Below are positions 38,233 through 48,166 of a stretch of DNA of 64,000 nt, piece after piece (the first letter of the stretch is position 1; every line of letters begins with the position of its first letter). A program made the position numbers and the translations under genes. The DNA lies in NCBI RefSeq assembly GCF_000614185.1, contig NZ_BAKM01000001.1, positions 124,001 to 188,000 of the forward strand, read 5' to 3'. The stretch comes from Phocaeicola sartorii JCM 17136 = DSM 21941 (GTDB lineage Bacteria > Bacteroidota > Bacteroidia > Bacteroidales > Bacteroidaceae). Under the pieces are notes generated by a model, which was given only the letters and a program-made list of their open reading frames with translations, was not told the origin of the DNA and ran no database searches.

Positions 38233-39315
38233 TCATTTAAGGCTCACATAGATTTCATCTTTATCATTTATTGTATAATGCAATGATAATGAAAGACACA
38301 AGTTATCCATAACATTGGTAATGTCTGTTTGAAGATCCAGTTTTCCAGACAATGACAAGGTAGTAATCTCCGCATCATACCGTATTTTACACCCATAATA
38401 CCGCTCAAGTTTCTTCAAAACATCTCCTACGGGTCTTTGATGAAGCAGCAATAAATTATCCTTCCAACTGATGTATTCGGACACATCAACCTTACGTACC
38501 TGCGTTTTATTACCTTTAATATCCACCAATTGATTAGGTGCCAATCTTACTTTGCTCTTATTCTCAGTAGTTACTTCCACGCTTCCACGTACTAAAACAA
38601 CAGATGAAGCCTCATCCTCCCTATAGGCACAGACATTAAACGAAGTACCCAGCACGCGTATATCAAACTCTCTTGTTTTGACAACAAATGGACAATCCTT
38701 CCTTTTGGCCACATCCAGATAAACCTCCCCCTCTACCAGAATTTCACGTTTCTGTTCTTCAAAAATATCCGGATACATCACCTTACTACCTGAATTTATA
38801 TAAATTCTAGTACCATCAGAAAAAGTAATATCAGCTCTTTTGCCATTAGGAACCATTATTTGATGAATTTCATTCTTTACAGATGAAGCCTGGGATATTT
38901 TAGTATTTAATGCATACTGCTGAATATTCGAGCTTCCTAAAGTATCATATTTTAAAGAAGCATCATTTTTCAGATTCATAGCTTGGTTATCTGTTATCAG
39001 AATCACCTCATCACCGCAAATGAAAGTCGTGTCATTCAGCAATGCTATATCAAGCTCCGTACCCTCGTCAGCATTGGTACTCCACCAATTCATAACTAAA
39101 ATCAAACCAATCGCTGCCGCTATCGACATAGACCACCTATAAATATGACGTCTGTGGGAATCCCTCTTTTCCCTTTCTACTCGTTTCATCACGTCCTGAA
39201 AAGATTTTTCCACATCAACAGATTCCCATTCATCTGCTTCCCGAATCTTCTCAGTCAGGCATTGAACTGTTTTACGAAATTCATCTGAATTATATTTTAT
39301 TTTTTTACTTTTCAT
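38233..39315 (-). CDS. FecR-family anti-sigma factor
   Basis: 360 residues. The N-terminal cytoplasmic part is followed by one membrane helix (about 65-83, WSMSIAAAIGLILVMNWW), the FecR domain (VPNGKRADITFSDGTRIYINSGSKVMYPD...) and the C-terminal DUF4974-like part (VGDVLKKLERYYGCKIRYD). It holds back the sigma factor at 39523 and releases it on contact with the STN domain of the transporter. Confidence 0.9.
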   Translation of the reverse strand: MKSKKIKYNSDEFRKTVQCLTEKIREADEWESVDVEKSFQDVMKRVEREKRDSHRRHIYRWSMSIAAAIGLILVMNWWSTNADEGTELDIALLNDTTFICGDEVILITDNQAMNLKNDASLKYDTLGSSNIQQYALNTKISQASSVKNEIHQIMVPNGKRADITFSDGTRIYINSGSKVMYPDIFEEQKREILVEGEVYLDVAKRKDCPFVVKTREFDIRVLGTSFNVCAYREDEASSVVLVRGSVEVTTENKSKVRLAPNQLVDIKGNKTQVRKVDVSEYISWKDNLLLLHQRPVGDVLKKLERYYGCKIRYDAEITTLSLSGKLDLQTDITNVMDNLCLSLSLHYTINDKDEIYVSLK

Positions 39316-39522
39316 CTAAATACCTTTTTATTAAGAAAACGGTATCCAAAAAAAAAGGTACTCATAAAAAAGAAAAGAAATCACATTTTTCTTTGCATAA
39401 GCCTTCGTTAGACCAATAGACAAACCTCACATGACAAATAAATAAACTTATTCATCACACAAATATCACTTTATAAAAACATGCTCAAATGATACAATAA
39501 CAACGATCAACGACTCGCTAAA

Positions 39523-40158
39523 TCAAGAGAAGTGAAAAGCCCAAACACAACGCACAGGCACATGAACACAATGTACCAAGATACTGAAAATCCAAATGGT
39601 TGAAACAGAGAAAAAGAATTCACGCAAACGTGCCAATGTACGCGACAAAAGGTTCTTGCTTGATTGAGGATTCATACCTAAGATAGCGGATATTTCCTGA
39701 TGGTTCAATTCCTTTACATAATATAGATACAGAATTTCACGCTGACGACCGGAAAGACGTGAAATTGCCTTAGCCAGCCTCCTTTCATTCTTCACATCCA
39801 CATCATCTTTCTTAAATAAAGAATTTATTATTTCTTCGCCCATCGGAAAAAACTCATGGCATTCTTCAATCACTTCCATAGGACGTAAAGACTGAAACGC
39901 ATCCAGCAGTTTATTTCTAAAAGAACAAAGCAAATACGCCTTTACATTATCAGTATAATGCAAATTTCTACAATTTAAAATCAACTTGACGAACAAATTC
40001 TGTATGGTATCGGCAACCAACTCTCTATCACCTACCATACGAATTCCATAGGAATACAATAACGAATAATAACGTCGATAAACTTCTTCAAATGCCGCCG
40101 TTTCTCCTTTAATGAAAGATTCCCAAAGTTTTGTTTCACCATGTGTTCTATCAACCAT
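39523..40158 (-). CDS. ECF RNA polymerase sigma factor
   Basis: 211 residues. Region 2 (EEVYRRYYSLLYSYGIRMVGDRELVADTIQNLFVKL) and region 4 (ISRLSGRQREILYLYYVKELNHQEISAILG) match FecI-type ECF factors. The last 35 residues (FFFSVSTIWIFSILVHCVH...) are hydrophobic and unusual for the family. They might be a small anchor or a sequence error. It sits directly upstream of fecR and susCD and probably activates their promoter. Confidence 0.88.
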   Translation of the reverse strand: MVDRTHGETKLWESFIKGETAAFEEVYRRYYSLLYSYGIRMVGDRELVADTIQNLFVKLILNCRNLHYTDNVKAYLLCSFRNKLLDAFQSLRPMEVIEECHEFFPMGEEIINSLFKKDDVDVKNERRLAKAISRLSGRQREILYLYYVKELNHQEISAILGMNPQSSKNLLSRTLARLREFFFSVSTIWIFSILVHCVHVPVRCVWAFHFS

Positions 40159-40271
40159 AATACTAGCTCCTTAAAAACTTATTGAGCTTGCTCAGAGTTA
40201 AATTTAACAAGAAGGCAATATAAGAGATGAATCATTAATGGACTCATCCCTTACTTTATAACACCTACATA

Positions 40272-41477
40272 TTATTCAAACAGTTTACTGCGCGACAACA
40301 TACAAGCACCGATGATCCCGGCTCTTTCTTTCAATTTAGATTCTACAATAACAGAATCACGGTTCATCAAATTCAGTGTATATTTTCGAATAGCCGTAGT
40401 TATGGGCTGTATCAAATAATCACCAGTACGTGACAATGCGCCTCCGATAATAACCAGTTCCGGATTAAAAATATTAATAAGTCCCGCCACATGGCGTCCC
40501 AGCTTCACCCCGATTTCCTCCACCAGTTCGATACACAGCAAATCTTCCTTATTTACCGCATCAATAATATCATCCAAGGTCAAATCTTCCAAGTTTTTCT
40601 TGGTATTGGAAATAATAGAGTTCTCCCCATTATTAATATGCTCCAATAAAATACGATGCAAAGCGGCCCCCGAAACTTCCGTTTCTATGCATCCCTTCTT
40701 CCCACAATGGCAGATAATCTCATTTTCATATCCAAAATTATGCCCGAATTCACCGGAGAAGCCGGATTTTCCTTTATAAATCCTTCCATCAATGATAATT
40801 CCCATGCCCAATCCCCAGCTGACATTAATAAAAATGATATTCTTCTCACCTTTCACAACACCTTGCATATACTCACCGTAAATCATGGCACGGGTATCAT
40901 TATCAATAGAAACACGATAGCCACCCACCTTTTCCGATATGACATCCGTCAACGGGCGTTCATCAAAATTGAATATGCTGTAACTATACCCCAAGTCCGG
41001 ATTCACACGTCCGGAAAGATTCACATTTATATTTAATATCTTATCTTTCTCGACACTGACTTTTTGAAGGAAATGTCTAATCTGCTTACACAATTCGTCC
41101 AAACTCTCAGGAGTATTCTTCGCTCTAAAAGGAACATTCATTTTCAACTGAACCACATCCCCCTTAAAATTTATCAACCCCAAGTTGATAGAAAACTGAC
41201 GTACTTCAACGCCAACAAAATACCCGGAATCCGCATTCAAACCATACAGACTAGGATGTCTCCCTCCGCTGGTTTCCAGCTTTCCGTAATCGTTAATGTA
41301 ACCTTCCTCACACATTTCATCGATGAATTTCGTAACCGTAGGCACACTTAAATCCATCTCTTTTGCTAAATCAGTAATCGTAGAGCTTCCATTATAAATA
41401 TAGTGGGTGATGATTTTCTTCTTCATCACAGCCATCTTTGAGCCCTTTTCCATTTCTTTCAACAAATTCTCACCCAT
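40272..41477 (-). CDS. ROK-family transcriptional repressor (NanR-like)
   Basis: About 401 residues, from ATG 41477 (MGENLLKEMEKG). The upstream GTG at 41504 lies inside the -7 box, so it is not the start. A winged HTH (STITDLAKEMDLSVPTVTKFIDEM) is followed by a ROK sugar-kinase-like domain with the zinc motif CHCGKKGCIETEVSG. The kinase's DxGGT motif is missing, so it is a regulator and not a kinase. It is divergent from the nan operon and likely senses a sialic-acid pathway sugar such as GlcNAc or its 6-phosphate. Confidence 0.85.
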   Translation of the reverse strand: MGENLLKEMEKGSKMAVMKKKIITHYIYNGSSTITDLAKEMDLSVPTVTKFIDEMCEEGYINDYGKLETSGGRHPSLYGLNADSGYFVGVEVRQFSINLGLINFKGDVVQLKMNVPFRAKNTPESLDELCKQIRHFLQKVSVEKDKILNINVNLSGRVNPDLGYSYSIFNFDERPLTDVISEKVGGYRVSIDNDTRAMIYGEYMQGVVKGEKNIIFINVSWGLGMGIIIDGRIYKGKSGFSGEFGHNFGYENEIICHCGKKGCIETEVSGAALHRILLEHINNGENSIISNTKKNLEDLTLDDIIDAVNKEDLLCIELVEEIGVKLGRHVAGLINIFNPELVIIGGALSRTGDYLIQPITTAIRKYTLNLMNRDSVIVESKLKERAGIIGACMLSRSKLFE

Positions 41478-41502
41478 AATAAAATATTCCGTTAATGTCC
41501 AC

Positions 41503-41510
41503 AAATATAG
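41503..41510 (-). promoter_or_regulatory. -7 box of the ROK regulator gene
   Basis: Minus-strand TATATTTG at 41503-41510, about 26 bases before ATG 41477. It supports the later start. The 41511-41690 segment between the two divergent promoters is AT-rich and is where operators would be expected; I see no gene in it. Confidence 0.55.
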
Positions 41511-41698
41511 TTATTTTTTTATGAAACCAAATCTCATTTAAAGAGATTTTTCAAAAATTATTTTAGAAGATGTAAGCAAATTATCTTTTTTTGTAACAAT
41601 CTCATTTTTCAAAAACGTTTAAACAACGCTTCCTATCCGCTTATTTATCTTTCTATTTATTAAAAGAGCTATTATTAATAAATAAATTTAGTTTTCTC

Positions 41699-41729
41699 TT
41701 GTTGTTTTCGTAAATCATTTATATATTTG
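41699..41729 (+). promoter_or_regulatory. Promoter of the nan operon
   Basis: TTG at 41699-41701 and TATATTTG at 41722-41729, 20 bases apart, about 54 bases before nanL. Confidence 0.65.
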
Positions 41730-41782
41730 CACACAACATGATTAAGTAATATAAAATATTAATTTCAAATAAATTAAAGGCT

Positions 41783-42697
41783 ATGGAAAAGATTCACGGA
41801 TTAATTGACGCACCTTTCACTCCATTTTATGAAAACGGAGAAGTAAATTATGAACCTATTGAAGCATATTGCCAACTATTGGTAAGGAACGGACTTCAAG
41901 GCGTATTTATCAATGGTTCTTCCGGAGAAGGCTATATGCTGACAGAAGACGAACGCATGAAACTGGCCGAACGCTGGATGGAAGTAGCACCTGAAGATTT
42001 CAAAGTCATCGTACATGTTGGAAGCACTTGTGTAAAATCAAGCAAGCGTCTGGCAGAACATGCTCAGAAAATCGGAGCATGGGGCATCGGAGCGATGGCG
42101 CCTCCCTTCCCGAAAGTGGGACGCATTGAAGAGTTGGTGAAATACTGCGAAGAAATAGCATGCGGCGCTCCCGAACTGCCTTTCTATTTCTACCACATCC
42201 CCGCTTTCAACGGAGCATTCCTCTCAATGGTAGCATTCCTGGAAGCCGTAGACGGACGCATTCCTAATTTTGCAGGTATCAAATATACTTTCGAAAGTTT
42301 GTATGAATACAACCAATGCCGTCTATATAAAAATGGCAAATTCGACATGCTGCACGGTCAGGATGAGACCATTCTTCCTTGCCTGGCTATGGGCGGCGCA
42401 CAAGGTGGTATCGGCGGAACAACCAACTATAACGGTAAAGAACTCACAGGCATCATCGAAGCATGGAAAGCCGGTGATCTGGAACTGGCACGCGAACGCC
42501 AGAACTTCGCTCAAGAAGTTATCAACGTGATCTGTCACTATCGTGGAAACATCGTCGGCGGCAAACGCATCATGAAACTGATCGGACTGGATTTAGGCAA
42601 GAACCGCACCCCGTTCCAAAACATGACAGATGAGGAAGAAGCTGCCATGAAAGCCGAACTGGAGGCTATCCATTTCTTTGAAAGATGTAACAAATAA
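41783..42697 (+). CDS. nanL: N-acetylneuraminate lyase
   Basis: 304 residues of the DHDPS/NAL family. The NGSSGEGYMLT motif, PFYFYHIPAF (the Tyr of the catalytic region) and the Schiff-base Lys in FAGIKYTFES are visible. It splits Neu5Ac into ManNAc and pyruvate. First gene of nanL-nanE-nanT, as in Bacteroides fragilis. Confidence 0.92.
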   Translation: MEKIHGLIDAPFTPFYENGEVNYEPIEAYCQLLVRNGLQGVFINGSSGEGYMLTEDERMKLAERWMEVAPEDFKVIVHVGSTCVKSSKRLAEHAQKIGAWGIGAMAPPFPKVGRIEELVKYCEEIACGAPELPFYFYHIPAFNGAFLSMVAFLEAVDGRIPNFAGIKYTFESLYEYNQCRLYKNGKFDMLHGQDETILPCLAMGGAQGGIGGTTNYNGKELTGIIEAWKAGDLELARERQNFAQEVINVICHYRGNIVGGKRIMKLIGLDLGKNRTPFQNMTDEEEAAMKAELEAIHFFERCNK

Positions 42698-42709
42698 ACC
42701 TGAGCCACA

Positions 42710-43906
42710 ATGTTTTCAATAGATTATATAAAAGAATGGTCAGAATCATACAAGACGGATCTGACCACTAACATCATGCCGTTCTGGCTGAGATACGGGC
42801 TGGACAAAGTCAATGGAGGTGTTTACACCTGCGTTGACCGCGACGGCAGCCTGATGGATACCACCAAGTCCGTGTGGTTCCAAGGAAGATTCGCCTTTAT
42901 CTGCTCTTACGCATACAATCATATAGAAAAGAACGAAGCATGGCTGTCAGCTGCCAAAAGCACGATAGACTTTATAGAAGCACATTGTTTCGACTCTGAC
43001 GGACGCATGTATTTCGAGGTGACCGCCGAAGGCACTCCTTTGCGCAAGCGTCGTTATATTTTCTCGGAATCGTTCGCAGCTATCGCCATGTCGGAATATG
43101 CCATCGCATCCGGTGACCGGACGTATGCCGTAAAAGCACTGGAGCTGTTCAAACAGATGCAGTATTTTCTGGAAACGCCGGGCATACTCTCTCCCAAATA
43201 TCTGGATACCCTTCCGATGAAAGGACATTCCATAACCATGATCCTGATCAATGTGGCCTCACGTATCCGCCAGGCTATTCAAGACGAGAGTTTCAACGGA
43301 CAGATCGATGCCTCCATCGCCCAACTGCGCAAAGACTTCATGCATCCCGAATTCAAAGCTTTACTTGAAACAGTAGGCCCCGACGGAGAGTTCATTGACA
43401 GCAACATGGGCCGCACCATCAATCCGGGACATTGCATTGAGACAGCCTGGTTCCTGCTGGAAGAAGCCAAATACCGCAATTGGGACAAAGATATCACAGA
43501 ACTGGCCCTCACCATCCTGGACTGGTCCTGGGAATGGGGTTGGGACAAAGAGTTCGGAGGTATCATTAACTTCAAAGACTGCAAAAACCTTCCGCCTCAA
43601 GATTATTCTCAGGACATGAAATTCTGGTGGCCCCAGACCGAGGCTGTCATTGCTACCTTATACGCCTATTTAGCCACCGGAAATGAAAAGTACCTTGACA
43701 TGCACAAACAAATCAGCGACTGGACATACGCTCATTTTCCTGATGAAGAGTATGGAGAATGGTTTGGATATCTCCACCGTGACGGCACACCCGCGCAAAT
43801 GGCCAAGGGTAACTTGTTCAAAGGCCCGTTCCACATTCCAAGAATGATGATCAAGGGCTATACGTTATGCCAGGAAATACTTGACAGCAAAAAATCACAT
43901 TTATAA
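42710..43906 (+). CDS. nanE: N-acylglucosamine 2-epimerase
   Basis: 398 residues of the AGE family with an alpha/alpha barrel. Conserved His-bearing segments are LPMKGHSITMIL, INPGHCIETAWFLLEEA and GPFHIPRMMIKGY. It converts ManNAc to GlcNAc without phosphorylation, the route known from Bacteroides. Starts 12 bases after nanL. Confidence 0.9.
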   Translation: MFSIDYIKEWSESYKTDLTTNIMPFWLRYGLDKVNGGVYTCVDRDGSLMDTTKSVWFQGRFAFICSYAYNHIEKNEAWLSAAKSTIDFIEAHCFDSDGRMYFEVTAEGTPLRKRRYIFSESFAAIAMSEYAIASGDRTYAVKALELFKQMQYFLETPGILSPKYLDTLPMKGHSITMILINVASRIRQAIQDESFNGQIDASIAQLRKDFMHPEFKALLETVGPDGEFIDSNMGRTINPGHCIETAWFLLEEAKYRNWDKDITELALTILDWSWEWGWDKEFGGIINFKDCKNLPPQDYSQDMKFWWPQTEAVIATLYAYLATGNEKYLDMHKQISDWTYAHFPDEEYGEWFGYLHRDGTPAQMAKGNLFKGPFHIPRMMIKGYTLCQEILDSKKSHL

Positions 43907-43924
43907 AGCTATTTATCTATTAGC

Positions 43925-45159
43925 ATGAAAAACAGTAAAATTTATCCTTGGGTTGTAGTAGGATTATTATGGGGCGTCGCCCTGTTGAATTATATGGACC
44001 GGCAAATGCTGTCCACGATGAGAGACGCCATGGCGGTGGATATCACCGAACTTCAGTCAGCCGCCAACTTTGGTCGTCTGATGGGGGTTTTCCTCTGGAT
44101 ATATGGCTGTATGAGCCTATAGCCGGAATGGTGGGCGACCGCATGAACCGCAAATGGCTGATCGTAGGCAGTTTGTTCGTATGGTCGGCTGTCACTTATC
44201 TGATGGGGATCGCCGACACCTATAACGAAGTATTCTTCCTGCGCGCCTTGATGGGAATCAGCGAAGCGCTCTATATTCCTGCCGGATTGTCACTGATCGC
44301 CGACTATCACTCCGACAAGTCACGTTCGTTGGCCATCGGCATTCACATGACCGGGCTTTATACCGGACAGGCCATCGGAGGTTTCGGCGCTACTGTAGCC
44401 GCTGCTTTTTCCTGGCATACAACCTTTCATTGGTTCGGCATCGCCGGCATCGCATACGCCGTAATTTTAATGCTTTTTCTACATGAAAAGAAGGATAGAA
44501 CGCAAATTGAACAAATAAATTCACCTTCCGGTAAAGAAAAAGGCAATTTATTGAAGGGATTATCATTACTTTTCAGTAATATTGCATTTTGGGTGATTCT
44601 GCTATATTTCGCAGCCCCCAGTTTACCGGGATGGGCAACTAAAAACTGGTTACCTACCCTGTTCGCCGAAAACCTGAATATACCGATGTCGCAAGCCGGA
44701 CCCATGTCCACTATCACCATCGCGTTTTCATCGTTCATTGGCGTAATTGTTGGTGGAACTTTATCCGATAAGTGGGTGCAAAGAAATATAAAAGGACGTG
44801 TGTACACGGGTGCCATCGGCTTGGGACTTACTATTCCCTCCCTGCTTCTGCTAGGGTTCGGACATAGTTTCGTAGCCGTTGTGGGAGCTGGATTATTATT
44901 CGGTGTAGGTTACGGTATCTTCGATGCCAACAATATGCCGATTCTGTGCCAGTTCGTATCATCCAAACACCGTGCTACCGCCTATGGTATCATGAATATG
45001 ACAGGCGTGTTTGCGGGAGCAGCCATTACCGAAGTCTTGGGAAAATGGACAGACGGAGGTAAGTTGGGACTGGGATTTGCCATGCTGGCTGTCATTGTGC
45101 TTATCGCACTGATAGTACAATTGACATTCCTCCGTCCTAAAACAGATAATATGGAATAA
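43925..45159 (+). CDS. nanT: MFS sialic-acid transporter NanT, reading frame broken
   Basis: The first frame gives the first helix and the MFS signature (GVALLNYMDRQMLSTM) up to YGCMS. The second frame continues PIAGMVGDRMNRKWLIVGSLF to the end. One extra C (AGCCCTATAGCC) at about 44114 gives a continuous protein of about 411 residues with 12 helices. It moves sialic acid across the inner membrane. It follows nanE by 18 bases. Confidence 0.85.
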
Positions 45160-45206
45160 CCCGTATAGTTAACTTAACACTTAAAACTTAAAAAAAGAAA
45201 AGAACC

Positions 45207-45998
45207 ATGAGAGTAATTATCGAACCTGATTACCAAACGCTGTCACAATGGGCGGCAAACTATGTAGCTAGTAGAATTAATGCGGCAAATCCGACTCCTG
45301 AAAAACCATTTGTTTTAGGTTGTCCTACAGGTTCTTCACCGCTAGGCATGTACAAAGCGCTGATAGAACTGAACAAGCAGGGAAAGGTATCTTTCCAGCA
45401 TGTCGTAACTTTCAATATGGACGAATATGTAGGCTTGCCCGAAGATCATCCAGAAAGCTATCATACATTTATGTGGAAAAACTTCTTTAACCACATTGAT
45501 ATAAAGAAAGAGAATGTACATATTCTGAACGGAAATGCCGAAGATCTGGAAGCGGAATGCGCCAACTACGAAAAGCAGATAGCCGAAATCGGAGGCATCG
45601 ACCTGTTTATGGGAGGTATCGGCCCCGACGGACATATCGCATTCAATGAGCCGGGCTCTTCGCTGTCTTCACGCACACGCATCAAGACACTGACTACAGA
45701 TACGATTATTGCAAACTCACGCTTTTTTGACAATGACGTGAACAAAGTTCCTAAAACTGCGTTAACTGTAGGTGTAGGGACTGTCCTTTCAGCGAAAGAA
45801 GTTATGATTATCTGCAACGGACACAACAAAGCACGCGCTTTGCAACATGCCGTTGAAGGCGGTATCACACAAATGTGGACTATCAGTGCATTGCAGATGC
45901 ACCAGCATGGCATCATCGTTTGTGACGAAGCTGCCACAGACGAACTGAAAGTCGGTACTTACAAATATTTCAAAGACATCGAAAAAGCTAATTTGTAA
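45207..45998 (+). CDS. nagB: Glucosamine-6-phosphate deaminase
   Basis: 263 residues, close to the E. coli length of 266. The catalytic residues are present: FNMDEYVGL (Asp), [17 protein letters not shown] (Asp, His and Glu). It turns glucosamine 6-phosphate into fructose 6-phosphate and ammonia, the last step of the pathway served by this operon. Confidence 0.95.
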   Translation: MRVIIEPDYQTLSQWAANYVASRINAANPTPEKPFVLGCPTGSSPLGMYKALIELNKQGKVSFQHVVTFNMDEYVGLPEDHPESYHTFMWKNFFNHIDIKKENVHILNGNAEDLEAECANYEKQIAEIGGIDLFMGGIGPDGHIAFNEPGSSLSSRTRIKTLTTDTIIANSRFFDNDVNKVPKTALTVGVGTVLSAKEVMIICNGHNKARALQHAVEGGITQMWTISALQMHQHGIIVCDEAATDELKVGTYKYFKDIEKANL

Positions 45999-46001
45999 TT
46001 T

Positions 46002-47989
46002 ATGAGAACAAACCTAAGTTCGCAGATCTCTCTGAACAGAGTATCTCCGAAATATTATAAACCCGAGAATGCGGTGGAACGTTCTGTCCTGACCCGTTGC
46101 GAAAAGGTGCCTACCGACATCTATGAGACGATGGAAGAAGGTGTGCAGCACATCGCCAATGAAATCGCGGCCAAGATACAGGAACGCCAGCGCGAAGGGA
46201 AGTTCTGCGTGATCGGTGCCGGAACCGGCGCTTCACTGCGTCCGCTCTATGCCGAGCTGGTCCGTAAGCATAAAGATGAAGGACTAAGTTTCCGCAACGT
46301 AGTCATTTTCAATTTATACGAATACTACCCCTTGGCCTCTGAAGGTGCGGGAAGCAGTTTCTCACAACTGAGCGAGCTGTTCCTGAGCCAGATCGATATC
46401 GACAAACAAAATGTGTTCACCATCGACGGAACGATTCCGCAGGAAGCCGTCATTGAATACTGCCGTCTGTACGAACAGCGTATCCAGACTTTCGGTGGCA
46501 TAGATATGGCGCTGATGGGCATCGGGCGTGAAGGCAATATCGCCATGAACGAACCGGGATCAAGTTTGAGTTCTCCTACCCGTCTGATTCTGATCGACTC
46601 AACCTCGCGTGCCGAAGCCGCACACAATTTAGGAGTAGACAATCTCCCCCCTGCTCCATCACGATGGGTGTGGCGACTATTATGGCCGCCCGCAAAATCT
46701 ATTTGCTGGCATGGGGAGACGACAAAGCCGACATCATCAAGAAAGCGGTGGAAGACAAAGTGAGCGACACACTGCCCGCTTCCTATCTGCAAATGCACAA
46801 CAATGCCAATGTCTGCATAGACCTGGCAGCGGCTTCTCATCTTACCCGGATCCAACGTCCGTGGCTGGTAACCAACTGCGAATGGAACGACAAACTGATC
46901 CGCAGCGCCATCGTATGGTTGTGCCAACGTGTCAAAAAGCCGATTCTGAAACTGACCAACAAAGATTACAATGAAAACGGACTGAGCGAGCTGCTGGCAC
47001 TCTACGGTTCCGCTTACAATGTAAACATCAAAATATTCAATGACCTGCAGCACACCATCACCGGATGGCCCGGCGGCAAGCCGAATGCAGACGACACCTA
47101 CCGTCCCGAACGGGCCAAACCATTCCCGAAACGCGTGGTAGTTTTCTCTCCGCACCCGGATGACGATGTCATCTCAATGGGCGGAACTTTACGCCGTCTG
47201 GTTCAGCAAGGGCACGAAGTACACGTAGCCTACGAAACTTCCGGAAACATTGCCGTAGGCGATGAAGAAGTAGTACGTTTCATGCACTTCATCAATGGTT
47301 TCAACCAACTTTTTGATGAAAACTCCAACGAGACCATCAAAAACAAATATGCCGAGATCAAGAAATTCCTTGCCGCCAAGAAAGAAGGCGACATGGACAG
47401 CCGCGATATTCTGACCATTAAAGGATTGATCCGCCGTGGTGAAGCACGTACTGCAAGCACTTTCAATCAGATACCATTGAACCGCGTTCATTTCCTTGAC
47501 CTGCCTTTCTATGAAACCGGCAAGATAGAAAAGAACCCCATCAGTGAAGCCGATGTAGAAATCGTGTTGCAGTTACTGCGTGACGTGAAGCCTCACCAAA
47601 TCTATGTAGCAGGAGACCTTGCCGATCCGCATGGAACCCACCGTGTATGTACGGACGCTGTACTGGCAGCCATCGACATCGAAAAAGAAGCCGGTGCCGA
47701 ATGGTTGAAAGACTGCCGCATCTGGATGTACCGTGGTGCATGGGCGGAATGGGAAATTGAAAACATTGAAATGGCCGTACCGTTCAGCCCCGAAGAACTG
47801 CGTGCAAAACGCAACTCTATCTTGAAACACCAATCTCAGATGGAAAGCGCACCGTTCCTGGGCAATGACGAACGCCTGTTCTGGCAAAGAAGTGAAGACC
47901 GCAACCGGGGTACAGCTGCTTTGTATGACCAGCTTGGTTTGGCATGTTATGAAGCAATGGAAGCATTTGTAGAATATATACCCCTATAA
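46002..47989 (+). CDS. NagB-like / PIG-L deacetylase fusion, reading frame broken
   Basis: The first frame (46002 to about 46660) is a NagB-like domain and the second (from about 46664) ends it and adds a PIG-L deacetylase domain with VVVFSPHPDDDVISMGG. One extra C near 46654 (GCCTCCATC) gives a continuous protein of about 662 residues. In the NagB-like part the key residues are changed: the Asp of MDEY is Tyr (FNLYEYYPL), DGH is EGN (GIGREGNIAMNEPG) and only the last Glu is kept. The PIG-L part has an intact HPDDD motif and a likely zinc His near AGDLADPHGTH. It may deacetylate GlcNAc or a phosphate, standing in for NagA, which is not in the window. Confidence 0.8.
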
Positions 47990-48042
47990 TTAAAGAAACA
48001 ACCTAACCTAATTTTATACTAACCTTTAACCAAAAGACCGAA

Positions 48043-48128
48043 AATCCCCGATGGATGTGATATCCCTCGGGGATTGTTTTTAAAGAAAAGTAGCCATCCG
48101 GCACCTGTTGTGGTCTTCGGATGGCTAC
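48043..48128. terminator. Two back-to-back terminators
   Basis: AATCCCCGA/TCGGGGATT (48043-48075) with a T tract ends the plus-strand operon; GTAGCCATCCG/CGGATGGCTAC (48090-48128) faces the minus-strand fucosidase gene. Confidence 0.7.
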
Positions 48129-48166
48129 CTGTTCTATTGTCAGTCCGGATGATATAAAGCACCTGA

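Noticed and set aside
40272..41477. ROK sugar kinase (GlcNAc kinase)
   Set aside because: It has an N-terminal winged HTH and lacks the ATP-binding DxGGT motif.
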